From the NCBI GenBank assembly GCA_963969495.1, contig OZ018331.1:151678264-151742263 (forward strand): DNA of 64,000 nucleotides, given 5' to 3'. The notes below the pieces were generated by a model. It searched no databases. It saw nothing but the letters and a program-made list of their open reading frames with translations, and was not told where the DNA came from. Shown here in pieces: positions 1-10,102 of the stretch (its first letter is position 1; each line of letters starts with the position of its first letter). Position numbers and translations under genes: made by a program. The stretch is from Ceratothoa steindachneri. Taxonomy: Eukaryota > Arthropoda > Malacostraca > Isopoda > Cymothoidae.

Positions 1-162
1 TACTTATATTTATTTCTTTACTTCACCATTTTGGTTTTTGATATTATAAAAGAATTATTAGAAATAACTTTGATAAAAAAAAACATAAGTCATAACAAAA
101 CTAAGAGGAAATTCTGATTTAAATACTCAAAAAAATCCTCTTCTCAAATTGTAGTTAGTGAA

Positions 163-165
<3 letters not shown>

Positions 166-251
<86 letters not shown>
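166..251. repeat. (TA)n microsatellite
   Basis: An uninterrupted 86-base AT dinucleotide tract in otherwise AT-rich DNA with no ORF. It is one of twelve such tracts in the window. Confidence 0.98.
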
Positions 252-256
<5 letters not shown>

Positions 257-443
257 CAATAGAGCAAATTGACAAATAAACGAGGGCATTTTTGCCCAAA
301 ATTAAAATAGAAAGCGGTATAGATAGTGAAAGTATAAATGAATGAACGATGTATATTCCGAGTAGATTATTATGAGCGCTATAGACTGATTTGACGCACA
401 GCTCTAAGTAACGTATTAGTGATCATAATATAACAAATTCAAT

Positions 444-648
444 AGATGCAAAAAGCCGCAAGGGGCTATCAGAGGTCATCCGAATTAACAAACGCACCCT
501 AAACTGCAACTACAAGATTACGTCCACAACACTCCTTAAAAAGGCATCATTATCATGCCTTGTCTAAAACTAAATCATGCAGCTACAATACACAATATCA
601 ATAATATATACAATTTATACAAACAAGTTCTGCTGACCAAAAAGTCGC
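444..648 (-). mobile_element. degenerate CR1 LINE 3' end
   Basis: The stretch matches, with many substitutions, the minus-strand 3' UTR of the CR1 copies at 55-63 kb. It has the terminal hairpin (GATG..AAAAGCC..GGGCTATC..GGTCATC at 444-481) followed by 'aaatcatgcagctacaatac' and a run resembling 'atacaaacaa'. No coding part is left, so this is an old 5'-truncated insertion. The assignment rests on comparison within the window. Confidence 0.6.
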
Positions 649-790
649 GTGCTCTCACTTATTCTGATTTATGACCTTACGACCTTCAAAACTTTCAATA
701 ATTCCCGGACTAACCTTGGGAGGAGATTGACAATTCTATCATTCGAAAGAGAATGTAAAACAACATAAGGGTTTCAAATTTCGTTAGAAC
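643..790. repeat. dispersed repeat flanking the pentamer array, left copy
   Basis: A sequence running from 'gtcgcgtgctctcacttatt' to 'caaatttcgttagaac' recurs in the same orientation at 2,126-2,217 (its second half) and at 12,456-12,530 (its first half). The first two copies sit immediately either side of the CCTAG-type array, so they look like parts of one satellite-like domain. No coding potential is seen. Confidence 0.6.
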
Positions 791-2090
791 CTAGCCTAAA
801 ATAGAATAGCCTGGCTGTGCCGGGTCTAACCTAGCCTAGCTTAGTATAATCTAGCTAGCATAGTATAGCCTACTTTATCCTACCTTAGCCTATTATAGCC
901 TAGCCTATCGTATCCTAGTATAGCCTAGCCTAGCTTAGTAGACCCTATTCTAACCTAGAATATTATAGTATAGCCTTTTCTAGAGTAGTACTGCCTAGTG
1001 TAGCCTAGCTTACTATAGCCTAGCCTAACCAGGTATGGCTTAGCATTGCATGCCAGAGCCTAGCCTAGTATAGCCAAGCTAGAATAGGCTACGGTAAATA
1101 TGTAGACGAGCGGCCCGGTTAATAAGATGTACTATTTCGTCCGTGTTCCAAAATGTTTCACGTTTTTGGAGTACATTTAAGGGGACGGCTCGGGGGGGGG
1201 GGGGGTAAACACGATGCGTGGACCACACTGCGATGATCCTGAGTTTCATTAAATTGGGGGGTGTGGGTCTGGGGGGCACATGCCCCCAGTATATAATCCT
1301 AATTGTTATAGTGTTCTGACGTTTACAGGGATGAATGCTTTAACAAAAATGGCGGCAGCTATAATTCGAAAAGGACTCAAACGCGCCTGAATATTCCGAC
1401 ACGGGTGAACGATAATTTTACACAATTTTTTTTCGGCCGGACCACTCGTCTACATATTTACCTAGGCTACTATAGCCTAGCCAATATATCCTCGCATACG
1501 TTAGCCTAGCATACTATAGGCTAGCTTGTTATAGCCTATGCTAGCATAACCACACCTAACATAATAGAGCCAGGCGTATCATATTATAGCCTAGCCTAGT
1601 ATATCCTAGACTAGTATTATACCATACCCTAGACTAGAATAACCTTGCATAGCTTAGCCTATTATAGCCTTGGTTAGCTAGCCTATCGTAGCCAAAAAAA
1701 GTATTACCTAGCATAGCAGAGCATAGCCCTCCCGACCTATTATACTTTAGCCTACACTATCATAACATAGTATAGCCCTGTCTAGCCTAGTATAGCTTAG
1801 TATAGCTTAGCCTAGCCTAGCATAGTATAACCTAGCCTATCATTAGTTATTCTAGACAAGTATAGCCTATACTATCGTATTATACCCTAGGCAAGCATAG
1901 CTTAGTATTGTCTAGCCTAACATACTATATGCTATCATAGCATAGCATTTTATAGCATAAATTAGCATAGTATGTCTTATCCTTGTACATTATATCTTAG
2001 TATAGTATAGCCTAGCCTATAATAGCCTATTCTAAGCTTGCCTATCAGAGTATAGCATATAATAGCCTAGTCTCGTCTGACAGAGTATCG
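788..2090. repeat. degenerate CCTAG/TAGCC pentamer array
   Basis: About 1.3 kb (less the 370-bp insertion at 1,093-1,462) is built of imperfect 5-bp steps such as CCTAG, TAGCC and TATAG, with words like 'cctagcctag' and 'tatagcctag' repeated dozens of times. The pentamer differs by one base from CCTAA, the complement of the arthropod telomeric unit TTAGG. Phase is lost often, so this is an old array. No genes lie in it. Confidence 0.85.
1093..1462. mobile_element. 370-bp non-autonomous inverted-repeat element with 8-bp target duplication
   Basis: The element starts GGTAAATATGTAGACGAG and ends with the inverted copy CTCGTCTACATATTTACC. It is flanked on both sides by the perfect 8-base direct repeat TAGGCTAC (1,085-1,092 and 1,463-1,470), which belongs to the host pentamer array. 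A second copy in opposite orientation lies at 54,637-55,041, also with a perfect 8-base duplication. Inside are a G-homopolymer and a conserved GTACTATTTCGTCCGTGTT block; no transposase ORF is present. An 8-bp duplication fits hAT, P or Merlin-type transposases, but the termini are not the usual CAGGG of hAT, so the superfamily is left open. Confidence 0.85.
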
Positions 2091-2125
2091 GCCGAATAGT
2101 TATGATGTTATGGCCAAAACAAAAT

Positions 2126-2217
2126 AATTCCCTGGCTAACCTTGGGAGGACTTTGGCAATTATAGTATTCGAAAGAGAATGTAAAACAACATAAGGTTTT
2201 CAAATTTCGTTAGAATC
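2126..2217. repeat. dispersed repeat flanking the pentamer array, right copy
   Basis: This matches 697-790 closely ('ctaaccttgggagga', 'cgaaagagaatgtaaaacaa', 'caaatttcgttagaa'). It is itself flanked by a near-identical 'aatagttatgatg' word at about 2,095 and 2,223, suggesting a local tandem unit of roughly 130 bp. Confidence 0.6.
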
Positions 2218-2239
2218 AGCCAAATAGTTATGATGCTAT

Positions 2240-4040
2240 TACAAAAAAAAAGTAAAACGGGGACCGACCGATCGACTGACATAGTAAGATGTAGAGTCGC
2301 TCACGACTAGACTCGCACGCGACTAAAAAACCCAGCAACCCGAATTCCCTTTCTTCCTGTACTGTCGCTAATATCAATTGAGATGTATCTGGTACATTAT
2401 TCAGTATTCTGTTAAAGTACCATGTCGAAACTGTGGTTTAACGTCTGCCATACACCATACAATGCAGTCAAACTGGCAATTGTAACATTCAACGTACCTC
2501 CATAAGGGGGTGAATGCCCCTTAGTGTATTCCGACAGCAAAATTCAAGGTTAAAATAAACCGATGAAACAGATCTCTTAAGGGCTGTTAGATTGGTCTGT
2601 TGTAGACAGTCACTTGTCTGGCATCGGCAAGGAGAGTCCCCCACGTATACCCAATGCAATGGGGAGAAGGGTCATCATTGTTATGGTAACCAACCAACCC
2701 CCTTCCCATTCACTGTTTTTGACATTAGTATCCAATTGGCTGCTCTGATACTGGGGTGAGTAGGATTGTGATCTCATACGATGTCTTTTTTCTACACTTG
2801 CAAACCTTCTGTGTGTGAATTTATCTGACGTGTCTGTCACTGCCTGGCAGCATATTTGAATGCCTTTATGAAATGAAACTTAAAGATGAAATGCAGAAGG
2901 AGTTGGAAAGGGGCCGATAAGGATGGGTGGTCGGGCAGACCAGCGAGAAAGCACTCAGCAAAGTGGGTAGGCTTTCCTCAACAGGCATCTCAATTTTTGT
3001 GGCCTACAGTCAACATGGTCATATTGCAAACATAGAGTGAGACAAATGTGATGAAACTGGGGTACCCAACCGGGCAATTTTCGCTCTGTCCTTCTTGGCA
3101 ATAACCTTTAGTGAAGATGATTCGGTTGTTTTGTTTTATATCTTAAAAGTCACTGAATGAAAACGCATTAAGGATTCGAGCGCCTCGGATAAGAAATCGG
3201 ACGCCTTGGATAGAGAATCGGAAGCCTTGTAGAAATGGAATTAACTCTTCAAATATCGAAATAGACGAAGGTATAAACAACCACTTAACACCTATCTCCA
3301 GGAAACTAGGCTAGTACTAAGACTTGGTTTCCCTTTGTTGGTAGTAATTGTACATTTACGTGATCGTTAATCGTAAGGCTCCTGGCGTGTTTAACTACAC
3401 CATTGTCTCTTCTAAAATACTTACCAATAGATTGGCTTCTCACTACAATATCGACCTTCAAGATAAAGAAAGTGTCTGTCCTTATGTTTAGTAATCCTAT
3501 TTGGGACATCGCCTTCGCGTATTACCACCACCATGGGATATGTAGGAGAACTACGCACTCCCCATGACTTAACCGCCCCCAGCTCCCTACTGTAAGTGTC
3601 TAGCTTCCAACCTTTTAAATTTCCCCTGACTTTGCCCCTTTCTGTAGAACCCGCGCTTCAAAGTTCTAAATTGGTACAGGTCTTGTGAGTTTCAGCTTTA
3701 TCCTTAACTCTATAATTTAACTTGGCGAATTTTTGAAATTTTTGAAAATGTTTTTTAAACTTAGTGGACAAGTAACCCTTCCTGTTTTTGAGTTTAGGTT
3801 TACTTGAAACTTTTATTCGCAGGGCTGTTTTTTGTATGTTTCGAGCTTTTATCAAAGTTCTTCCTAAGAGTTCTGCAAAAAATAAATATAATTATCGAAT
3901 GATTTGGAATGAAAAACATACAAATCGTGAAGTTCAAAAAATGTATTAAAATTAGGGCTTTGGCGCTTTTTTACTATCATTTCGTATATAAAACAAATTT
4001 AGATGAAAAAAAGAGATCTGACGAAGGTTTTCCTATATCA
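2240..4040. other. unassigned spacer
   Basis: I see no recognisable gene here. Small open frames exist on the minus strand (for example 3,306-3,509 and 3,658-3,855, the latter lysine-rich), but none shows a known domain, a splice-site framework or similarity to the other elements in the window. Confidence 0.4.
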
Positions 4041-4045
4041 AACCG

Positions 4046-4208
4046 GGTGAAATAACTTTAAAAAAAGGTTTCAGGGTGTCTATGTTGCAAAAAGTGTTTG
4101 GAAAATTCTCAACTCTATATAAATCTTCAAGGGATAAAGACAATATAATAAAAGGTGAAATAACTTTAAAATAATGTTTCAGGGTATCTATGTTGAAAAA
4201 GGTGTTCA
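4046..4208. repeat. two-copy direct repeat, spacing 108 bp
   Basis: A block of about 55 bp beginning 'ggtgaaataactttaaaa' and containing 'gtttcagggt' then 'tctatgttg' occurs at 4,046-4,100 and again at 4,154-4,208. The copies differ at a handful of positions. It looks like a short local duplication in non-coding DNA. Confidence 0.75.
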
Positions 4209-4662
4209 GGGTGTTAAAATAAAGAGTCTATAAAGGGGATTAAAAAAAGCGGTTTAGAATAGCAAATAGGCCGTAGGCCACACGCCGAAGGAGTGCCTGT
4301 GGAACCAAGTTCTTTCTGTAAGAAAGAATACGAAGTACGGCTTGTTTCTTTTAATAAATATACTTCGCGTATGCAATGAATTGAGTTTTATCCTGATAAA
4401 TTTTTCAATCCACCTTTGGAATTTTTAAACTAACCATAGGTTGTCTCGAATATGTGTATCCCACCGAACCTTTCTATGGTTATATCCTAATTGAGAATAA
4501 TTATAATTCTTTATCTTGGTCAAATGGTGTTTACGAATGAAAGACTTGTATTATATTTACCTGGCTCAGAAGTTCAGGATATATATTGTCATCGTGGGAA
4601 TCGAAGGGTGTATATTTTCTGCTCGAGTCGTGCTTTTTGAAGGAGGAAAAAAAATAAAATAA

Positions 4663-4666
<4 letters not shown>

Positions 4667-4741
<75 letters not shown>
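4667..4741. repeat. (TA)n microsatellite
   Basis: A 75-base AT tract preceded by an A-rich AAAAT run. Any translation through it is an Ile-Tyr artefact. Confidence 0.98.
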
Positions 4742-4742
<1 letters not shown>

Positions 4743-5100
4743 GGAGTCTGAATGTAGAAATTACTTAAACCGAACAAAAAGGAGAAATCTAGGGGTATTA
4801 AGAACAGGATTATTAACAAAGGACCGAGAATAACGTATTTGGATATCTTCCGAAGAGAAAATGTACGATTTAGGGTGATGACTTTTTGACTTTTTTTATC
4901 AAAAATTATTTCCTGTAGCACGAATGAATGAACTTTTGCCTATTAATCACAAAAATTACTTTTATTCCGGTCAAGCACAAACCACTTGGAAATGTAATAT
5001 AGGCCATTTTAGTATTTTATATGCGTTAAAAATATTTATATTAAATATATAAGTCATTAAACAGACTTGTGCAATAATTTATGTACCATAGAATTGTATA

Positions 5101-5225
5101 GAATTTTCCATAAAATCATCACGTCATCACTTGGGCGATTTCTGTAAGTTCCAGAATTTTCTTCAGCCATTTCGCGTGCGGTATAAAAGCGAGATGTTTA
5201 AAGCGGGTAGTTACTAGTTCAGTTT
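5101..5225 (+). promoter_or_regulatory. heat-shock-element plus TATA promoter
   Basis: A perfect three-unit heat shock element, TTCcaGAAttTTC, lies at 5,149-5,161, and a two-unit GAAttTTC lies at 5,101-5,108. A TATA box (TATAAAA) starts at 5,182, twenty bases after the HSE. A TCAGTT initiator-like word at 5,219-5,224 gives a plausible start, though it is about 39 bases from the TATA box, slightly long. The next reading frame downstream begins at 5,513, behind a polypyrimidine-AG acceptor ending at 5,496, so a 5' UTR intron is likely. HSF binding is inferred from the motif alone. The same layout recurs at 17,110-17,187. Confidence 0.6.
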
Positions 5226-5512
5226 TAACGGCGTTGATATTATTATTGCCTTATTATAATTGTTGTGTATTCTCCAGTGTTTATTATAAAGAGATCCTGG
5301 TATTATTTGGTTAGCTACATTTAACTCTCTGACTAATTATATAATATGATAGCATGTAATATTTTATTAGTGTCTGCCTTCTCTCTTATTATTTATAATT
5401 GTAATTTTCTTGTTTTTTAATCAAATATATTAAAGCTCAATAACAGTTTCTTTAATTTGTTACCTATTTAATATTTTGGTTTATTTTCTATTTCAGTTGC
5501 TGAGTATAAAAC

Positions 5513-6238
5513 ATGTCGTTCAAGAAGAGCTTTTTTAACACGGAGAAGAACAAGAAAACCTGGACAAATAACTTAGTCCAGTTTCAAGCACCATCAAGAA
5601 GAGGCAACGTGGCAGTTTATGAAGCACCCTTAAGTGAATGGAGTCGAATGCCCCTGAAAATCCACGTCGTTGGACGCTTTAAATTTCTTGAATCCACCGC
5701 CAAAGAACGGAGGGAGAGGATCGGCATAATTGTTGTAGAGCTAAAAGCCCTATGGAGCAAAACATTGAACTTCCCGCATATATCTGATCAAGCCATTTGT
5801 GCAAAACTAGAAAACCTTCTGAAAGACTATGAGTACTGCAGAAAGAAACAAAACTTTAATTCTTTGAATGAACTGTTTGACGTGACCAAGGTGAAAGGCA
5901 ACTGGTTGTGCGAAGAAGATGAGAACCTCTATAAACAGCAAATTTTGACCAAAGGCCAGGTTGGTTATTCCACTGGTAAACCTGCTAGTGCCAATACCAT
6001 CCACCCATCTAAGCGAAAGAGGGCAATGGAAGTGACTGTGTCCCCACTTTCCAGCTCAGTACCACCTGATTGTTCCAGAACTAGCACGAACTCATCCAAT
6101 AACAGCGAAGACAGTTCTTGGGAGGATGAGAATGCAGCATCAACGAGGAAAAGGAAGCATAACCCAACAGGCTTAGCAGGACTCCTTGCTACAAGCTCAA
6201 AGCTGTCGTCCCACAGAGCAGCAAAGGTATATCGCTAA
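5513..6238 (+). CDS. N-terminal half of a hAT-like transposase gene
   Basis: This is an open frame of 241 codons starting ATG TCG TTC, 17 bases after a strong splice acceptor. The first 130 residues form a compact, charged, helical region (KIHVVGRFKFLESTAKERRE.. and ..NLLKDYEYCRKKQNFNSL) that I recognise only as the leader of an arthropod multi-copy family. Residues ~160-225 are low complexity, Ser-rich, with two basic clusters (SKRKRAME, RKRKHN) that look like nuclear localisation signals. The frame stops at 6,236-6,238, but family-like sequence continues beyond the stop in the same frame (TPCQSAIHKAIYTRAA) before shifting frame near 6,365, so the stop is probably a mutation. The gene is under the HSE/TATA promoter at 5.1 kb. 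Confidence 0.6.
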   Translation: MSFKKSFFNTEKNKKTWTNNLVQFQAPSRRGNVAVYEAPLSEWSRMPLKIHVVGRFKFLESTAKERRERIGIIVVELKALWSKTLNFPHISDQAICAKLENLLKDYEYCRKKQNFNSLNELFDVTKVKGNWLCEEDENLYKQQILTKGQVGYSTGKPASANTIHPSKRKRAMEVTVSPLSSSVPPDCSRTSTNSSNNSEDSSWEDENAASTRKRKHNPTGLAGLLATSSKLSSHRAAKVYR

Positions 6239-7270
6239 CTTTCTGGTGAGGGCATTCAAATCCGAACCCCATGTCAGTCAGCAATCCACAAGGCTATTTA
6301 CACGAGAGCTGCTCAGGTGAAGAAGCACTTGGTTGCACGCTTCATCTGGAAAAGTGGAGCTTACACTTTGACGGCAAACGCATTGAAGACTTTGAATATC
6401 AGGTCGTCGTCCTCAAGAATGAAGCGAAAGAAATAAATTTGGCTGCGCTAAAATTGAAGGATGGGAAAGCTGTAACAATTGCAAAAGGGCTCCAGGGTGT
6501 GTTAGAGAAGTTCAACCTGTGGGGATCAATTGTTATGCTTGTCGCCGACACAACAAGCGTGAATAACGGCAAAAAGACAGGCGTTGTTGTTCGACTGCGG
6601 CAAATGTTCGAATATAAAAGTCACCCCAAACCCAAGTTCATCAGTTGCCGGCACCATGTCCTGGAGCGGATTCTTCGCGTTGTCATGGACGATAAGCTCC
6701 ATGGGTCGACTAAATCACCAAACATAGAGTACTTTTTTGTGCATGATTTGATGACCAATTATGATAAATTGAAAGCAGCCTTCAGCAACGGTAAAACTGA
6801 GATTAAGGAAACAGGCGGCTGGATAGACGACATGAAGTTTCTCTATCACCTCACGCGTGTCTTCCGTCACTTCACTGAGATGAATGAGGTCCCCTTTGTA
6901 AAGTTTCAAAAGATCCCAAACATCAGCAATGCACGTTGAAACTCTCGTGCCACTGTAGCCCTTCTTGCGTTCATTCTGATGCCTGACACCCGGAGCAGGC
7001 TGCGTAAAATCTGTTCATTCATTTCTTAATCATGGGCTGACCATTGGTTCAGCACCCACTTGTTCCGCGCTGAAGATTTTTATGAACTATCTGCAGCTCT
7101 GAATGAATACCAACAGGTCTCAAATGCTTGAAAACCCACTGGAAAACAGATGAATCTCCAATCAATATTGCCTGTGAGCGTGAGGTCAAAGTTATGCAAG
7201 ACTTGCACGAGTCCTACCGCAACAAGGACAACCTATCACTGAGATTCAGCCTCTCCAATGACATCATTGT
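6239..7270 (+). pseudogene. catalytic half of the hAT-like transposase, broken
   Basis: The frame from 6,271 carries the core in order: HFDGKRIEDFEYQ (first acidic residue), ADTTSVNNGKKTGVVVRL (second Asp), CRHHVLERILRVV (a C-x2-H motif of the hAT type), DDMKFLYHLTRVFRHF and a QKIPNISNAR block. Beyond it the coding signal runs on past a TGA at 6,937 (NSRATVALLAFILMPD, then WADHWF) and a frame change to an [10 protein letters not shown] block near 7,190 that could hold the catalytic Glu. At least two nonsense changes and two frame changes are present, so it cannot encode an active enzyme as read. The C-terminus runs into a (TA)n tract. The hAT-like placement is from motif order and is not certain. 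Confidence 0.55.
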
Positions 7271-7299
7271 AACTACTTTACTTCCTTGTGTGTTTGTTG

Positions 7300-7475
<176 letters not shown>

Positions 7476-8195
7476 ACTCATAAGCTTGTGTTCAATCTTG
7501 TATATGCTGCCAGTGACTTCAAAAACTGGACAAAAAAGCTGACAAATAAAATTTTTAAAATAATTTTGTGCCTGAGTTTCTTTTTTATCAAATCACTTTG
7601 AAAGTAAGATTTATATAATCTTTAATTAAACCTCATCAAATTATGACACAGGGATATGAGGTTGTAAAAAAGTCATCACCCAGGCTACAAAACCGATTTA
7701 GAGAATAGAAGTAATAATAAACAACATTTATATTCGATAATGAAGGTCTGTTTGTAAACTGCAATAAATAATAAAGCAACCACCGTAACTGGGCAAAGTT
7801 ATTGAAGGATAATTATTTTGAGAAAATACATATAAGCCGTTTTCATGGTCAGGCCTCCACCAGAAATTTTGCCTCGTACTACTGAGTTTGGCAAGCATTA
7901 ATTAAACAGGGGAACAACTTTTATCGCATTTCCTGGTGACTTAAATTTATCTGCCAATTTTAATTCGCTTTTTCATGCTGATTTCAAAATATATTATAAT
8001 CTATTTTTACCTACATGCTATAGTTATTCTGTAATTTCTATTTTCTCGTTTCCCCGAAAACTGCCCTCCGGACGGACAGAGAGGGTGCTTGTAGCAAGCA
8101 AATACTTCACAGTACATAGAAGTAAGATAGTAATAAGTGTTATTGTGCAAAATATTGACATTAGTGTTTCTTTTTTCAGGTCTAATTTTAGAGTG
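7476..8195. other. spacer and 5' leader of the zinc-binding family copy 1
   Basis: No gene is recognised. The last 30 bases hold a good splice acceptor, 'gtttcttttttcag' ending at 8,179, followed by 16 leader bases and the ATG at 8,196. A GC-richer stretch near 8,060-8,090 may be the upstream exon, but no donor or promoter is clear. Confidence 0.4.
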
Positions 8196-9787
8196 ATGGC
8201 TTCGTCAAGAGGAAATTGCGTTAATGATCCAGACACCTTCTGCTACATATGTGGCTATTACCTGCTAGTTCGTCAAAGGCGCGATATATCAAACTTTGTG
8301 ATCCGCACTTAGGAATATTTTGATGTTCCTCTTGGCGATCAAGATAAGAAGTGGGCCCCACATGCTGTTTGCCATAGTTGTGTGGAACATCTTCGTGAGT
8401 GGACGAAAGGAAAGAGAAATGATCTTCCTTTTGGAATCCCCATGGTGTGGCGAGAGCCAAAGGAACATGTATAGGACTGTTATTTCTGTCTGGTGAATAC
8501 TAAAGGGATTGGCAAGAAAAATCGGCTCAAGATCGACCACCCCAACATTCCCTCGGCGATCCGACTAGTACCTCATTCTGAGTCTTTACCAGTTCCGATT
8601 TTCAGTGGATATGCTTCGTCCGAGGATGAAAATGATGTACCTGATATGGACGTCCACGGTATGGATTCAGAAAGTTGCAGAACTTTTAGCCTCCAGGTTA
8701 AGTGAAAGACATATGCTTGACAGGTCGGTACTGGTATCATATTACCGAACAAGGGAGAGTACATTTGTTAAGTATTTCTCTGAGGACAAACAATTTGTAT
8801 ACTGCCACAATTTTCCTGGACTGTTTACCGAGTTGGGACTTGGCACCTATAGCCCTGCTGAGTGAAGACTGTTTTTGGATAGCTCCAAGCGTAGCCTCAA
8901 GTGTGTCATTTTGCATAATGGCAATGACTTGGTGCAGTTCCTCTCGGTCACTCTGTCCATCTTCGAGAAATTCACGATGACATAAGAATGGTCATGGATT
9001 TACTCAAGTACCATAAACACAATTGGATCATATGTGTAAACCTTAAGATGGTCAACTTCCTCCTTGGCCAGAAGAAGGCATATACAAAGTTTCCATGCTA
9101 TATCTGTATGTGGGAGAATCGAGCCCGTGACAAACACTGGTCCCCAAAAGATTGGCCAGTTCGGGAAACTTTGGAAGCAGGAATGCCAAACATTGTTAAT
9201 GATCCAATCGTAACTCGAGAGAAGATTGTTTTCCCTCCACTTCATCTCAAACTGGGGTTGATGAAGCAGTATGTCAATGCATTGAGCACTGACAATGATT
9301 GTTCTCAGTACATAGTATCGGCGTTTCCACTTTGTCATATGAAAAAATAAAAGCAGGAGTATTTGATGGTCCCCAAATCTGAAGACTTCTGAGTGATTCT
9401 AGATTCGTGAACACTATGAATGAAAAAGAGAAGGCAGCCTGGCTCTCAATTTCTGCCGTTGTTCGTAATTTCTTATGAAACAAAAATGCGCATAACTACG
9501 AGGATTTAGTTACTAATACGCTTTTAGCATATCGTGATCTGGGATGCAACATGAGTGTGAAGCTGCATTTCCTAAATAGTCACCTCGACCGATTCCCCCA
9601 AAATCTGGGAGCCGTGAGCGGCGAACAAGAGGAATGTTTCCATCAGGGTTTGACGACGATGGAAGAGCGCTACCAAGGTCAGTGGGATAGACACATGATG
9701 GCGGACTACTGCTGGACGATTAGAAGAGATCAACCAGAGAAGATTTACAAGCAAAGAAGTTACAAACGCAAATTTTTGCCTGATTGA
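8196..9787 (+). pseudogene. zinc-binding, DDE-like multicopy family, copy 1 (broken)
   Basis: The protein begins MASSRGNCVNDPDTFCYICG and has paired cysteines in order: FCYICG, then H-x2-CHSC in APHAVCHSCVEHLREW, then DCYFC in EHV(stop)DCYFCLVNTKG, suggesting a bipartite N-terminal zinc domain. The core follows: LDSSKRSLKCVILHNGN (about 8,873-8,925), CVNLKMVNFLLGQKKAYTKF, PCYICMWENRA, PPLHLKLGLMKQYV, and a C-terminal MSVKLHFLNSHLDRFP..GEQEECFHQG..MEERYQGQW block. Acidic residues in the first, second and last of these blocks could form a DDE triad, but I cannot verify this. Stops occur at 8,309 and about 8,472, with frame changes near 8,690, 8,870, 8,985 and 9,350. AATAAA at 9,896 probably marks the transcript end. 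A second copy is at 24.1-25.8 kb. Confidence 0.7.
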
Positions 9788-9895
9788 AATCAAGAAGAGG
9801 TCCTCCAGCCTGATGTACGGTCATTAGTAAACTTGCATTTATTTGATTACAGTATTTATAATCCTAATGTGTAATTCAAGTTTTTTCTCATATGC

Positions 9896-9901
9896 AATAA
9901 A
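9896..9901 (+). terminator. polyadenylation signal AATAAA
   Basis: AATAAA lies about 110 bases after the stop codon of the zinc-binding family copy 1, followed by a T-containing stretch. Copy 2 has an AATAAA at a comparable distance (about 25,911). Confidence 0.5.
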
Positions 9902-10102
9902 ATGTTTGTGCAAAAAAACCTGCTTTACTATAAATAACGCAAAAGGATGATTCAAAATTACTTCAGGGCATGATGATAGGCGTGATAAAATGAAAATTAT
10001 TGTATAATATTAGTTATTGATATTAGGAAAAATCTGTAGCATTTAGAGAGAATCTGATTTTAGATTTGAATTCAGTATGCTCGAATTAAGTAGGAAAATG
10101 TA

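Noticed and set aside
3658..3855. Lysine-rich minus-strand ORF
   Set aside because: Low complexity, AT-rich codons, no supporting signals.
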